A stretch of 64,000 nt of DNA from Adiantum capillus-veneris (lineage: Eukaryota > Streptophyta > Polypodiopsida > Polypodiales > Pteridaceae), in assembly GCA_014529385.2 (NCBI GenBank), contig CM043952.1, positions 67,223,870 through 67,287,869 of the forward strand, read 5' to 3'. Position 1 is the first letter of the stretch. Each line of letters begins with the position of its first letter. Shown here one piece after another: positions 21,853-31,430 of the stretch. The notes under the pieces were generated by a model. That model worked only from the letters and a program-made list of their open reading frames with translations. It was not told where the DNA came from and ran no database searches. The translations under genes and the position numbers were made by a program.

Positions 21853-23765
21853 GGGGAGCGAGAGAGAACAGATGGTGCCGCAGCAGCAAGACGGGCTATC
21901 TTCGAGGCTAGCTTGGATGGGGAGTAATCTGCATCTGAACGTCCTCTAGATAAGCAAGACTGCAGTGAGTGCCTAGCCCAAGCCCAAGCAGAGCGAGCCG
22001 TGCATAAAGCAGCCTCCTCTGTCCAGGAGTCCTCATGAATGTATACATAGCAAGGCAAACACTGCGTATCAACAAAAAAGTACACCACAATGTGCCTACA
22101 TCCTGCTGAGTCTGGGGGTGTCACCGCAAACGTGGCCAGTGGCCACAAAGTCTGCAGCAAATCTGTAACTCCAAGTTCTCCCATGTGGTGAGAGAACTCG
22201 AGAACCTGTGTATGCAACCATCCCACCACTGAGTCGAGGGACCACTCTGTCTCAGTCCTACCACAAAGGGGGAAGGAGAAACCAACTGCTAAGTCCAAGG
22301 CCTCTATCCCCCTAGCGGCGAGGAACAAAGCATGGACCCTGAAGTAGGCTGCCTCGTGGTCTGCTGTGGAGTCACCGAGAAAGCGAGTGAACCCGTAGTC
22401 GAAGAAATCCCAGCGGCGTTGGAGGTCAATGCTTGTCAGACCACGAGGGATATCTGCAAGGGAAGATGTCTGAATCTGCAGAGGGGGCCGCAAGAAGGGC
22501 TGACCCTCTCGCGCTAGGCAACTCATGGCAAAGGCGCTGCCAAGAGATCTCCTAGCCGCCGGCGAGGGACCAGTCTCCTAAGACGATTGAGGAACTGGAG
22601 CAGGAGGGGGGGGAGAAGGAGCTTGGGGGGGGGGGGGGGGGGGGGGGGGGGGAGGAAAAGCGGGGTGGGGCGATAGAGGTAGAGGGGCGAGGTGGGGAGT
22701 GGACGGGAGCAGAGGGCGGGGGGGAGGATGAGGAGGAGGAGGGGAACTCTGAAGGGGGGGCGGCTGGCGAGGGTGAAGCAGGGGTGGAGGCTGGCGTAGG
22801 GGGCTCCTTCTGCTCAAGAGGACCAAAGCGGTTCCTCGTGGGAACCCACTGCTGCTGAGTAGGCACCTGAGGGCCACTCTGAGTGCCAGGCTGTCACTGT
22901 GGCCCTTGGCGTCGACGGCCACGGGCCTCCTACCACCCCTCCTCCGCTGGAGCCCAGGCTCGGAGGGTGGCTCTGAATCTGTGCGCTGTGCCGCTGGCTG
23001 TGGCTGCAGCCCAGTCTTGGCAGGCTGGGGCTGAGGTTGACGTGCAGGTCCTGGTCTCCTCCGTGGACAGGCCCTCGCTAGGTGGCCCATCTGTCTGCAA
23101 ATGAAGCACTGGTTCGGGAGACCCGAGTATTCCACACTCTGTCTAAACCAACCCCCACTCACCCGAGGCAGAAGGATGACCTTCAAGAGCGTGTGGGTAT
23201 CTCTGACCAAAACTCGAACTGAGGGGATGCCAGCCGCCTTGGCAGCTACTGATGCTGCCGTACGAGGTGACTCCAGGACAGTCTCGATGGTGGAGCCAAT
23301 CCTGGAGAGAAGTGGTAGGTACTCCCTCCATAAACCCGGAAAGCAGACTAAGATAGGGATGTCTGCCTCCTCTACTAGCACATCCAAAGTCGGGTCAAAA
23401 CCATGTCGCCACTGTCAAAAGTGGGCGCGTGATGCTCGGATGGCCAGTGGACTCATAGCTATGACCTTGGAAGCCATCTCGGAGGTCTCGAACTCGATCT
23501 GGTAATACCCCCGTCCGCGAATCTGGACATCCAAGATCTTGCCCACCTCTGCAAGAAGGCGGGCCTGGAGAAGGTCTCGCAGCTCTCCTCTACTAGGATG
23601 GGTGTCGAGAATTTTTCAGATGACCAAAGTCGCCTGCAAATGCTCAACCTCAGCGGCTAGGCTCGCTTTCTCTGTCGGCGATAGAGCAAGTCGAATGGGG
23701 GGCTCAGCGGGGTCGGGCGAGGGGGCTTCGGATGAGTCCCTCTGTGGCGGAGATGGAGCCTCCAT
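21849..23765 (-). pseudogene. LINE ORF1: DUF4283-like domain, zinc knuckle, proline-rich linker, unassigned tail
   Basis: One frame from the ATG at 23765 (MEAPSPPQRDSSE) to the TGA at 21851-21849, with three internal stops. A short coiled region (EKASLAAEVEHLQATL) is followed by a DUF4283-like RNA-binding domain (GYYQIEFETSEMASKVI, AMSPLAIRASRAHF, PILVCFPGLWREYL). Then comes a CCHC knuckle (CFICRQMGHLARAC), a long proline-rich stretch over a poly(G) run, and a tail of about 225 residues (22526-21849) that I cannot assign. The stop shares ATGA with the ORF2 start. ORF1 proteins of this class bind element RNA. Confidence 0.85.
22625..22652. repeat. Poly(G) run in LINE ORF1
   Basis: About 28 consecutive G on the forward strand, coding for polyproline on the reverse strand. 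Its length is probably unstable and error-prone in sequencing, so the reading frame across it is uncertain. Confidence 0.9.
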
Positions 23766-24209
23766 CTCTATCTACTACTGTGGCGAAGAAGTGGGCGGTG
23801 AAGAGACTCTACAACCGAGCACAATGAGCACTGTCCGAAGAAACAGTGTTGCAGAGCCAAGTGCAGGAACCTTCGGGAATGGTGAAGACGGGGGGGGGGG
23901 GGAGAAAGGATAAGGCAGAGAGCGAGAATTCAAGGGGCAGCGGGCGACGCGGGGGGGGGGATGGCGGCGCGAGAAGGGGCAGCGGACGGGCTGGGGGGCA
24001 GCGCGAGGTGCGGGCAGGGTCTGCTGCGCGCAAGGGCAGGTGGGGCGGGCTGGGCTAATGCACGCGGGTAGGGCTGATGCACGCGGGCAGGCGGGCTGGG
24101 ATGGGCAGATGCGCGCAAGGGCAGGCGAGCGACAGGTGATGCCACTACCTAGCAAACTTCTTCATCATTTCTGTGTTTATGTTTGTGTGGACAGTATTGA
24201 TTGTCTATC
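23766..24209 (-). promoter_or_regulatory. LINE 5' untranslated region / internal promoter region
   Basis: Very GC-rich 444 bp between the target duplication and the ORF1 ATG, with recurring GGGCAGGCGGGCTGG-type and GCGCGCAAGGGCAGG-type words and two G runs (23889-23902, 23951-23960). In LINEs this segment carries the internal promoter; that role is inferred from position. Confidence 0.6.
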
Positions 24210-24224
24210 TACTACCAATGTTTT
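24210..24224. repeat. LINE target-site duplication, right copy
   Basis: TACTACCAATGTTTT, exact match to 17378-17392. Confidence 0.92.
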
Positions 24225-24350
24225 AAAATAGGCAAAATGAGATTGGCAATATACACATCATGATGCATATGTCTTCTATTGAATCAATTGTTTTTTGAAG
24301 TGATAACGTGCAAAAATAAACTCACCTCTTATGTTCTTTCAGAATATTTT

Positions 24351-24775
24351 GAAATGTTTTGGGTTTTTAACATGATCTGTTGGATTTGGATGATTTTCTT
24401 AGGAGTTACTTGTTCTTATTGCATTTTGTATGATTAAAAATAGCATTTTAAAGTGAAAAGGATTATCAATATAATCTTGCACAATTTTTTGAAGTCTTTA
24501 AGTCACGAGTATGGTTTGTCTGAACTAGTGTGAGAGTGCAACGTGCAAAACATGTGAGAGTGCTGAAATGTTTTGTGTTTTTAACCTGTATTGTTTTAAC
24601 TGGATGGTTTTCTTAAGAGTTACTTGCTTTTTTTGTGCATTTTACACGAGTAAACATAGCATGTTAAAGTGAAAATGGTTTTCAATCTGTATCAATATAA
24701 TCATGCATATTCTTTTGAAGTCTTCAAGTCACATTTGTGGTTTGTTTGAACAAGTGTGAGAGTGCCAGTGCGCCC
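24351..24775. repeat. Diverged 214-bp tandem duplication
   Basis: Unit 1 starts at 24351 and unit 2 at 24565. Both run from GAAATGTTTTG, through GAGTTACTTG and TTAAAGTGAAAA, to GTGTGAGAGTGC. Similarity is about 75-80% with small indels. No coding potential. Confidence 0.85.
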
Positions 24776-26170
24776 ATGAAACTCTATGATTGGTCATGTC
24801 ATGTACCAAAATCTTTCATAATACATAATGCACTCCCTATATAAACCAATGCATAAAACAAGGCAATGAAATCTTCAATACAATCACACAATTGAGGACT
24901 ATTTGTACCCAATCAAGGATTGTAGCCCCCTTATGCATCCAATCCAATATATAAATGCTATTTCCACCCAATTAAGGATTATAGCTCTCATATTGTGTAG
25001 TGACAATGTATATCAACTCAAATTTATGATGGTGAATAATGCACGACTTCAAGGATCTTTATATACCTAGTACACTAGTATAGGGTATCTGACCCTTGAC
25101 TATCGACTCGTCATTTACATATGCCCATCTTCTAAACCAACTTCGACCCTTTTATGGACCAATGGTCGGCATCGCAATGAGCATGGCTCTCCAAATTCTC
25201 AATTGTTTTGGCTTAATACCTTTATGTTCGGTGAAGGATTTAAATATTTTTAGAAGTGGTTACTAAATTAAGAATCACGTTCGGACTTTGTAACCTTAGC
25301 TCAATTCACAAGAAGATGACTGTACGTGATGCTCAAATACACTCCCTAGGGATTTGCCTAGTCAAAGGGCCAAGGTTAGAAGAGGTTTTACTTTATATAA
25401 TTATGCATGTCGGGCAGTGTTCTTTACCCAGAGGGCCCGTCGGGAAAATAAAAAAGACCAGTAGCTTCGGAGGAAAAATAATGGAACCCGGTGGGCAAAC
25501 CAGCTCTATTGGTTTTTGCAGGTCATTATCAGCATCACACTAACAATTAATGTGATCATGTCTTTTTCTTGTGTAATTATTGGTGTTATTAACGTATCAC
25601 ACGATCGTGATCACGTCAGTGAAATCCCTGTTCGTCACATATTGAGGTGAAACTTGGTGGACATGTTCCTATAGCCTATCTTAGCACACTAGTAAAATAT
25701 TTTCAAATTTGGATCTAATTTTCCTAAGTTTACCCAAATTCCCTGTTTATGACCTAGTTTTGTCGACTTTTGCCATATTGGTTTTTTGGAGCCCAATTTA
25801 ATTGATCCCTGTGGCTCGTGGGTGTTGATTTTAGCTGACCTGAAGCTTTGAGATTGGCTTTTATTCTCAAGTCTAATTGTCTATCAGTTTCTATTTTGAT
25901 CAGAGTTTGATTAATCTCCCTGGTAGAGCTGAATAGATTGGCACTTTGGTAAGCATTTCTTGACTCCTTCTGCAACTTTAAAGCATAACATAAGTTCACT
26001 TTTCACTTTTAAACTTTTCTTTTTGAAATACCCTAACCTTGCACTTTAACACTCTGAAACTACCTACCTCTTGAAAATTTGGCCAGCAGTGTGCAATTTC
26101 TTCACTACTTGGTCACCTTTACCTATACACACACGATGGACATGAAATCTGCCAAATCTACCCCTAAGGT
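24776..26170. other. Non-coding stretch
   Basis: No gene found. It has a TATA-like CCTATATAAACC near 24838 and a duplicated phrase (CCAATCAAGGATTGTAGC and CCAATTAAGGATTATAGC around 24910 and 24970). It may be remains of an old LTR. Confidence 0.5.
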
Positions 26171-26190
26171 ACATGGATCGCGATTCACAT
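26171..26190. repeat. Palindrome, site 3
   Basis: ACATGGATCGCGATTCACAT, with two mismatches in the right arm, lying exactly against the left end of element C's LTR at 26191. Confidence 0.8.
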
Positions 26191-27373
26191 TAATAAACCA
26201 CTTTTGGTATGTGCATATTAGTGGGTATATGCATGAAAATGTGTATATAAAGAGGTTTTTACATGACTTTGGAAGATTTTCTGATGTGATATTTGGTTTC
26301 AAGTATGGCGAACGATGTATATATGTCAAATAGTCATTTCGCGTGCCGACGGTCGGGCACACGCACGTGCTTGGATATGTATTGAAGCCTTGGATGTGGT
26401 CCTAAGTAGCTTCTTTTAGCTCTAGGGAATGTTTTTGAGATTTGTGGAATGTAAGTAATGCAAGTGGGCACCGTGCACCCTTGACCCGCCGCCTGAGAAG
26501 TTTGACACATGCAATAACTATCTATTTGCGGTGCCTGATACATAGCAATGCGTGCACCGTCCTAGAAGTGGTCAAAAGTGGAAAGTGGGTATGTGGAAAT
26601 GTAGTTTGGGTATCCAAAGCCTACAAAATTTGGTGGACTTGGGAGCCTGTTTGGTATTTTTCCCGTGAAAAATGCCCATCCGAGATCAAAGTTGGCAACA
26701 AATGGTCCTAGAACAGTAAAAAATAGTGCGAAAAGCCCATATTTTGCCACATCACTCACGGTGCCATGGTTTTTCAAGTTGAAGGAGGATTTGTGGAGTT
26801 ATTTCTTGGCACTTTCACCTCTCTATGTGTGGGAGGAAGCAGGGTTTCCATAGGTGGTCTTATGCAGTCTTGTCTTGTTCGCATCCTGTTTTTGAGTGTG
26901 TGAAGGATTGAATGAGAGCTTTTTCTCTTCAATTTTGCAGTTGTGAGATTCTAAGGTCTCCATGGATGTGTGTGTGTGTGTGCAAGTAATTGAGGGAAGA
27001 AGGTGCGAGTTTCTGCAAGACTATGTGACCCTGCATCGGTGCCATTAGGGTTGAGGCTACTCCAAAAAGTGAAACAGAGTGGAGTTTGGTGAAGCTTTTG
27101 CAATGGTTTGAGAGAGGTATTTTTTTGGCTGGAGTCTTTTAGTTTTTGATGGTTTTACTTGTATATTTTGGTCACCATCAAGTGTGATTTCAAGTGTTGA
27201 TCAACTCGACTCACCTTGTAGTGTTTGCGGGCAAGTAAGGGCTTGTAGGTCGAGGTGTTTGGAGTTTGAATGGAAATTGTGGGGAGAATTTTCATTGATC
27301 TCTTGAGCGGTGGTGTGTGTGATGTGGAATTTAAGTAAATAACTTGTGTTGCACGTCGTCTTTTGCTCCATCA
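26191..27373 (+). repeat. Left LTR of element C
   Basis: Pairs with 29046-29612 plus 35192-35708. It starts TAATAAACCACTTTTGG where the right copy has the expected TGATAAACC (a G-to-A change) and ends CTCCATCA against TTGCATCA. By eye the two are about 80% identical with indels, so the element is old. Confidence 0.78.
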
Positions 27374-27467
27374 TCCTTTGATGATCCCGCTGGGGAGGTA
27401 AAATTGCCGATTGTGCGCTCAGAATTTGAAGTTCGAGCGGTGATATATCCATATTTTGGGTAATGCA

Positions 27468-28477
27468 ATGATGGTGGTGCCTTTCCAACCATCAATTTTC
27501 ACAGGTTCTGAGGATGCAGAGGATTGGCTTGCATCTTATGAGTTTGATTTGACATGTTTATGCCATGCAGTTCCAAGTGAGGTGCAAAAGCTTGCAAGTA
27601 TCAATCTGATGGTCAGAGGTAATGCAAGATAATGGTTTGAGGGTTTGTCAAAGGATGAAAAAGTGAATTGGGACAAGCTTAAGAGATGCTTCTTGAAGCC
27701 GTTCAAGAAAGTGATTTCTCACCAGGATGCATGGAAACATGTCACTAGTTTGTTTATGCAAGAGCACAAGTCTGTTGCAGATTTTTGGTCAAGATTTGAT
27801 GATGCTTGGAGAGTTTAGAAAAATGCTCTATTGTATGTGTAAGCCATTTCTAAGAAGGAGTTCTATTCCGGTTTTACAAATAGCCAAAGAATACAGGTAT
27901 TCACAAGTTTGTTGCCATCGGTCCTTAAGATGAAATTGCAAGAGAAAGAGCCAAATCTATGTGTGAAGCATTGAAGATAGCACTATGAAAAGAGAGAAAG
28001 CTACGTGTTTCTACAGACATGAAGTGCCCTTTGTCAATACCTAGTATGGATAGTGTGGATGACCTTTATGTGCATAGAGTCATGCTTGTAGATGCTCATG
28101 ATGGCAAGGATAACAGTTTGGAGATAGGTGCAAATTCCCATATGCTCAAAGTTGATGCAAATGAAGTATGTGAAGCAACTTTGGAGATCATACACATGCC
28201 TATGGTCCAAAATGGCAAGGACATAGTAGATGAATGCAAAAGTGTGAGCACTAGCATGGGAAGTGAAGATGATGAGAGTGAAATTGACAAGGATGAGGCA
28301 ACCTATGATGGTGACATATATGATGCTTGTGAGAGTTGTTGTGATGATGTATGCGATGATGATATAGAGTCACTAGATCCATTGAAGGATATGGTAGCCT
28401 TGCACAAAGAGAAATGTATATTTTGGGAAGGGCTTTGCAACAACATGACATGTATGCTTGTAACGAGGATGAAATGA
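27468..28477 (+). pseudogene. Element C gag and acidic C-terminal ORF
   Basis: From the ATG at 27468 the frame reads MMVVPFQPSIFTGSEDAEDW, a gag capsid-type opening (FTGSEDAEDWLASYEF), then WFEGLSKDEKVNWDKLKRCF and HKSVADFWSRFDDAW, with stop codons after GNAR and WRV. After a shift an open frame at 28019-28477 encodes a 152-residue acidic protein (EDDESEIDKDEATYDGD; CDDVCDDDIESLD) with several cysteines but no clear knuckle. The opening motif is shared with the relic at 43870 (FSGVEGANEWLAYFEL). Confidence 0.65.
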
Positions 28478-29045
28478 TGGGCTATGGTCATGGAGTTATC
28501 ACATTAATTGAAGACGATGAAGGAGAAAGTGGTGCTATGCTCGTTAATTTGGCCTTGGGTCCATGCGCTTTACTAGAGCCAACCATCTAGTGGTTGTGAT
28601 GCAAAGGTATTAGGTCATGAAGGTGATAGGAATGAAATCTATGTATGCAAGGATTTGATGCTAGTGCCATCTATAAGAGAAGTTGTTGATGATACATACC
28701 CTCTGGTTTCTCAATATAAACATCTTGATGATGCAATAGAAAAGGAACTTAGAGTGATCTTTTGCTTGCATGGTGATTTGATGGATGCATTTCACATGCT
28801 TTGATGTATGGATGGGCCATATCCTTTTATCTACAAAGATCATGATTGGCAGTTAGTGAGCCTTGGTGCGGGTTTTCATGTGATGAGGAATTGGTTATGA
28901 TGTGCTACGTAGTGTTGTATCCATGTTTCCATCCTTTTGAGTTTCCATATGATCATGAAAGAAGTTTGCGGTCACTTTTATACATTTTTTCCACAGTTTG
29001 ATGCAAGTGTTGAGTATAAATGCTCAACTTGGGGTTGGGCAATGA
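28478..29045 (+). other. Element C region between gag and right LTR
   Basis: No gene. It ends in GCTCAACTTGGGGTTGGGCAATGA just before the LTR, which may include a weak polypurine tract. Confidence 0.5.
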
Positions 29046-29612
29046 TGATAAACCACTTTTGGTTTGTACATAGTAGTGGATATATTCATGTAAATGTGTA
29101 TATAAAGAGGTTTTTATGTGACTTTGGAAGATTTTGTAATGTGATATTTGGTTTCCAGTATAGGGAATGATGTATATATGTCAGATAGTCATAGGGAATG
29201 TGTTTGATCTTTCTAGAATGTAAATAATGGAAGTGGGAGGTGTGGGCAGCCTCGACCTGCCTGAGAAGTTTGACACATGCAATAACTGTCTATGGGGTAT
29301 GTGAAAATTTGGTTTGGGTATCAAGGACCAAGCCTACAAAATTTGGTGGATTCTGGAGTCTATTTGGTATTTTTTCTATGAAAATGGCTGTCCGGGGTCA
29401 AAATTGGCCAAAACTAGGCCCAAAAACGTTAAAAATGGTCAAAAATGGTATGAAAAGCCCATATTTTGCCACATCACTCATGGTGCCGTGGTTTTTCAAG
29501 CTGAAGGAGGATTTTTGGAGTTAATTCTTGTCACTTTCACCTCTCTGTGTGTGGGAGGAAGCAGGGTTTCCACATGTGGTTCTATGCAGTCCTGTCTTGT
29601 TCATGTCCTATT
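29046..29612 (+). repeat. Right LTR of element C, first part
   Basis: Begins TGATAAACC and matches 26191 to about 26890 with indels. Interrupted at 29612 by copia-2, with CTATT duplicated. Confidence 0.8.
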
Positions 29613-30372
29613 TGTTAAGTATGGAGCCTGATTTACCCTTGTAATTTTCTGTGGTAAAAGCACACATTTGTAAGGCCCCCATTATGAGGAGAAGCCATCG
29701 TGCGTGAAGGAAAATCACTCACCGGAAACCAAAATTTTCACGGGCAAGAATCAGGGGCAACTTTAAAGGCCGGAATATTATGGCCGGACGCCGGAATATT
29801 CTTTTTCGCCAGAATATTATGGCCGGACGGCGGCCGGAAAGTGGTCAGAAAACAACCGGTCGGTTGGCCGGTGGCCGGTAGTCAATGGCCGGTGGTCAGA
29901 AGTCAATGGCCGGTGGCCGGTGGCCGAATTCAAAAGCGGACTTGTCTTCTCAAGGGCGGCCACACATGGGCGGATTGGAGGGTCCGATTTGGACTTATTC
30001 ACACAAGGGCGGCTACACATGGCTATCTCTCATAAGAGAGGGCAGCCCTTTTGGCCTATAAAAGGAGGCCATTTCTACACACATTTCATAGTGTGAAGTT
30101 GATGCAACAAGGTGAGTGTGAGGTGGTGAGAGTGAAGCAAGGCGGGAGCTCCATTAAGGGTATAATCCCTTTGTAAACTACTTCTTGTTTTGAAGTACTA
30201 AAGCCATTGAGTGGCTGCTTTCCCGTGGATGTAGCCCACATTGGGTGAACCACGTATATCGTGTGTACTCTCTCTCTCTCTCTCTACTCTATAATCTCAT
30301 GTATATAAATCTGTCTCTCTCCATTAAGTAATCTACTCAATTATCTATTTAGCTACGTCTTATTTCCTAACA
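29613..30372 (+). repeat. 5' LTR of copia-2 (760 bp)
   Basis: Starts TGTTAAGTATGG and ends TTTCCTAACA. U3 contains a G/C-rich minisatellite of GGCCGGT-type words. It is very close to the 3' LTR apart from differences around 29750-29820. Confidence 0.96.
30057..30063 (+). promoter_or_regulatory. TATA box, copia-2 5' LTR
   Basis: GGCCTATAAAAGGAGGCC; the same box occurs in the 3' LTR at 34871-34877. Confidence 0.85.
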
Positions 30373-30374
30373 AC

Positions 30375-30386
30375 TGGTATCAGAGC
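30375..30386 (+). promoter_or_regulatory. Primer-binding site of copia-2
   Basis: TGGTATCAGAGC, complementary to the initiator Met tRNA 3' end, two bases after the LTR. Confidence 0.95.
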
Positions 30387-30445
30387 AAGGTTTGCTCGTA
30401 GCTAAATTATCTCAAGGAAAGGATTCCTTGAATTGAGTGGGAGTT

Positions 30446-31430
30446 ATGGCGGAGGAAGGGAAGCTCAAGATTGAGAAGTTCAACGGCAAAAACTACCAAC
30501 ATTGGAAGATGAAAATTGAAGACTGTCTCTACCAGAAGGACCTCTATTTGCCACTAGGCGGTCTTGCGAAGAAGCCCGCAACAGTGGCAGATGAAGCATG
30601 GATTGTCCTTGATTGAAAGGCACTGGGAACAATCTGGTTAAGCTTGGCGTCAACAGTGGCCTTCAATGTTTCGGAGATGAAGACCACGGAGGACTTGATG
30701 AAGTCACTTGACGACTTCTACGAGAAACCATCGGCATCCAATAAGGTATTTCTTATGAAGCGCTTGTTCAATCTAAAGATGGCAGAGAATGGTTTAGTTG
30801 CAGAACACCTAAATGACTTTAACACAAACATAAGTCAACTTCAATCAGTGAAAATCAATTTCGATGACGAAGTGCGAGCTCTCCTTATACTATCATCTCT
30901 ACCGAATAGTTGGGACAGCCTTGTGATGGCTGTAAGTAATTCTATCTCTGGCACAAATACTCTTAAGTTTGATGATGTTGTGGGTGTTCTCCTAAGCGAG
31001 GAAATGCGAAGGAGAAGCACAGGAGAATCATCAAGTGCTGCACTATCAGTGGAAACAAGAGGAAGGCCTAAGGAGAGGTTCAAAAACCAAAAGGGTCGTG
31101 ATCGCTCAAGGCGGAGCAAGTCACGCACAAAGTCAGTTCTGGAATGTTGGAACTGCGGCAAGAAAGGCCACGTCAAGAAGGATTGCTGGTCCAAGAAGAA
31201 GAAGGAGACAGAGTCTCAAGACAACAAGCCAACATCGGAGGCCAATGTGGCAGGTAAAGTAGAGCAAGATGCTCTAATTCTCTCATTAGACAATGTAACT
31301 AATTCCTGGATAGTAGATTCCGGGGCTTCATTCCATGCGACACCACACAAGAAACATTTCCAAGACTACACCAAAGGTAATTTTGGGTATGTATACTTGG
31401 GAGATGATGAAGCTTGTGAGATTGTCGGCA
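30446..31430 (+). pseudogene. copia-2 gag and protease
   Basis: The ATG at 30446 begins MAEEGKLKIEKFNGKNYQ, the usual start of copia gag. A TGA at 30614-30616 interrupts it after EAWIVLD. The frame then continues through the gag domain (FYEKPSASNKVFLMKRLFNL, VAEHLNDFN), the knuckle CWNCGKKGHVKKDC and the protease site WIVDSGASFHATPHKKHF. At about 31430 one base is lost, and the correct reading moves to the next frame (VRHVPSLRKNLISTGQL follows there). The protease active site DSGAS is intact. Confidence 0.93.

Larger units (their letters stand above)
17393..24209 (-). mobile_element. Nearly full-length plant L1-type LINE
   Basis: Reverse-strand non-LTR retrotransposon of about 6.8 kb: GC-rich 5' UTR (24209-23766), ORF1 (23765-21849), ORF2 (21852-17586), a 3' UTR of about 190 bp and a short poly(A) tail at 17397-17391. 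It is bounded by a 15-bp target-site duplication (17378-17392 and 24210-24224), so it seems complete at the 5' end. Its GC content is far above the AT-rich flanks. Several nonsense codons and two frameshifts mark it as inactive. Confidence 0.93.

Noticed and set aside
22883-23505. Forward-strand open frames over the LINE
   Set aside because: GC-rich antisense frames opposite ORF1; the reverse strand has the DUF4283-like and knuckle motifs.
29817-30020. Reverse-strand open frame in copia-2 LTR (also 34631-34834)
   Set aside because: Lies in U3 over the GGCCGGT minisatellite and is present in both LTRs for that reason only.
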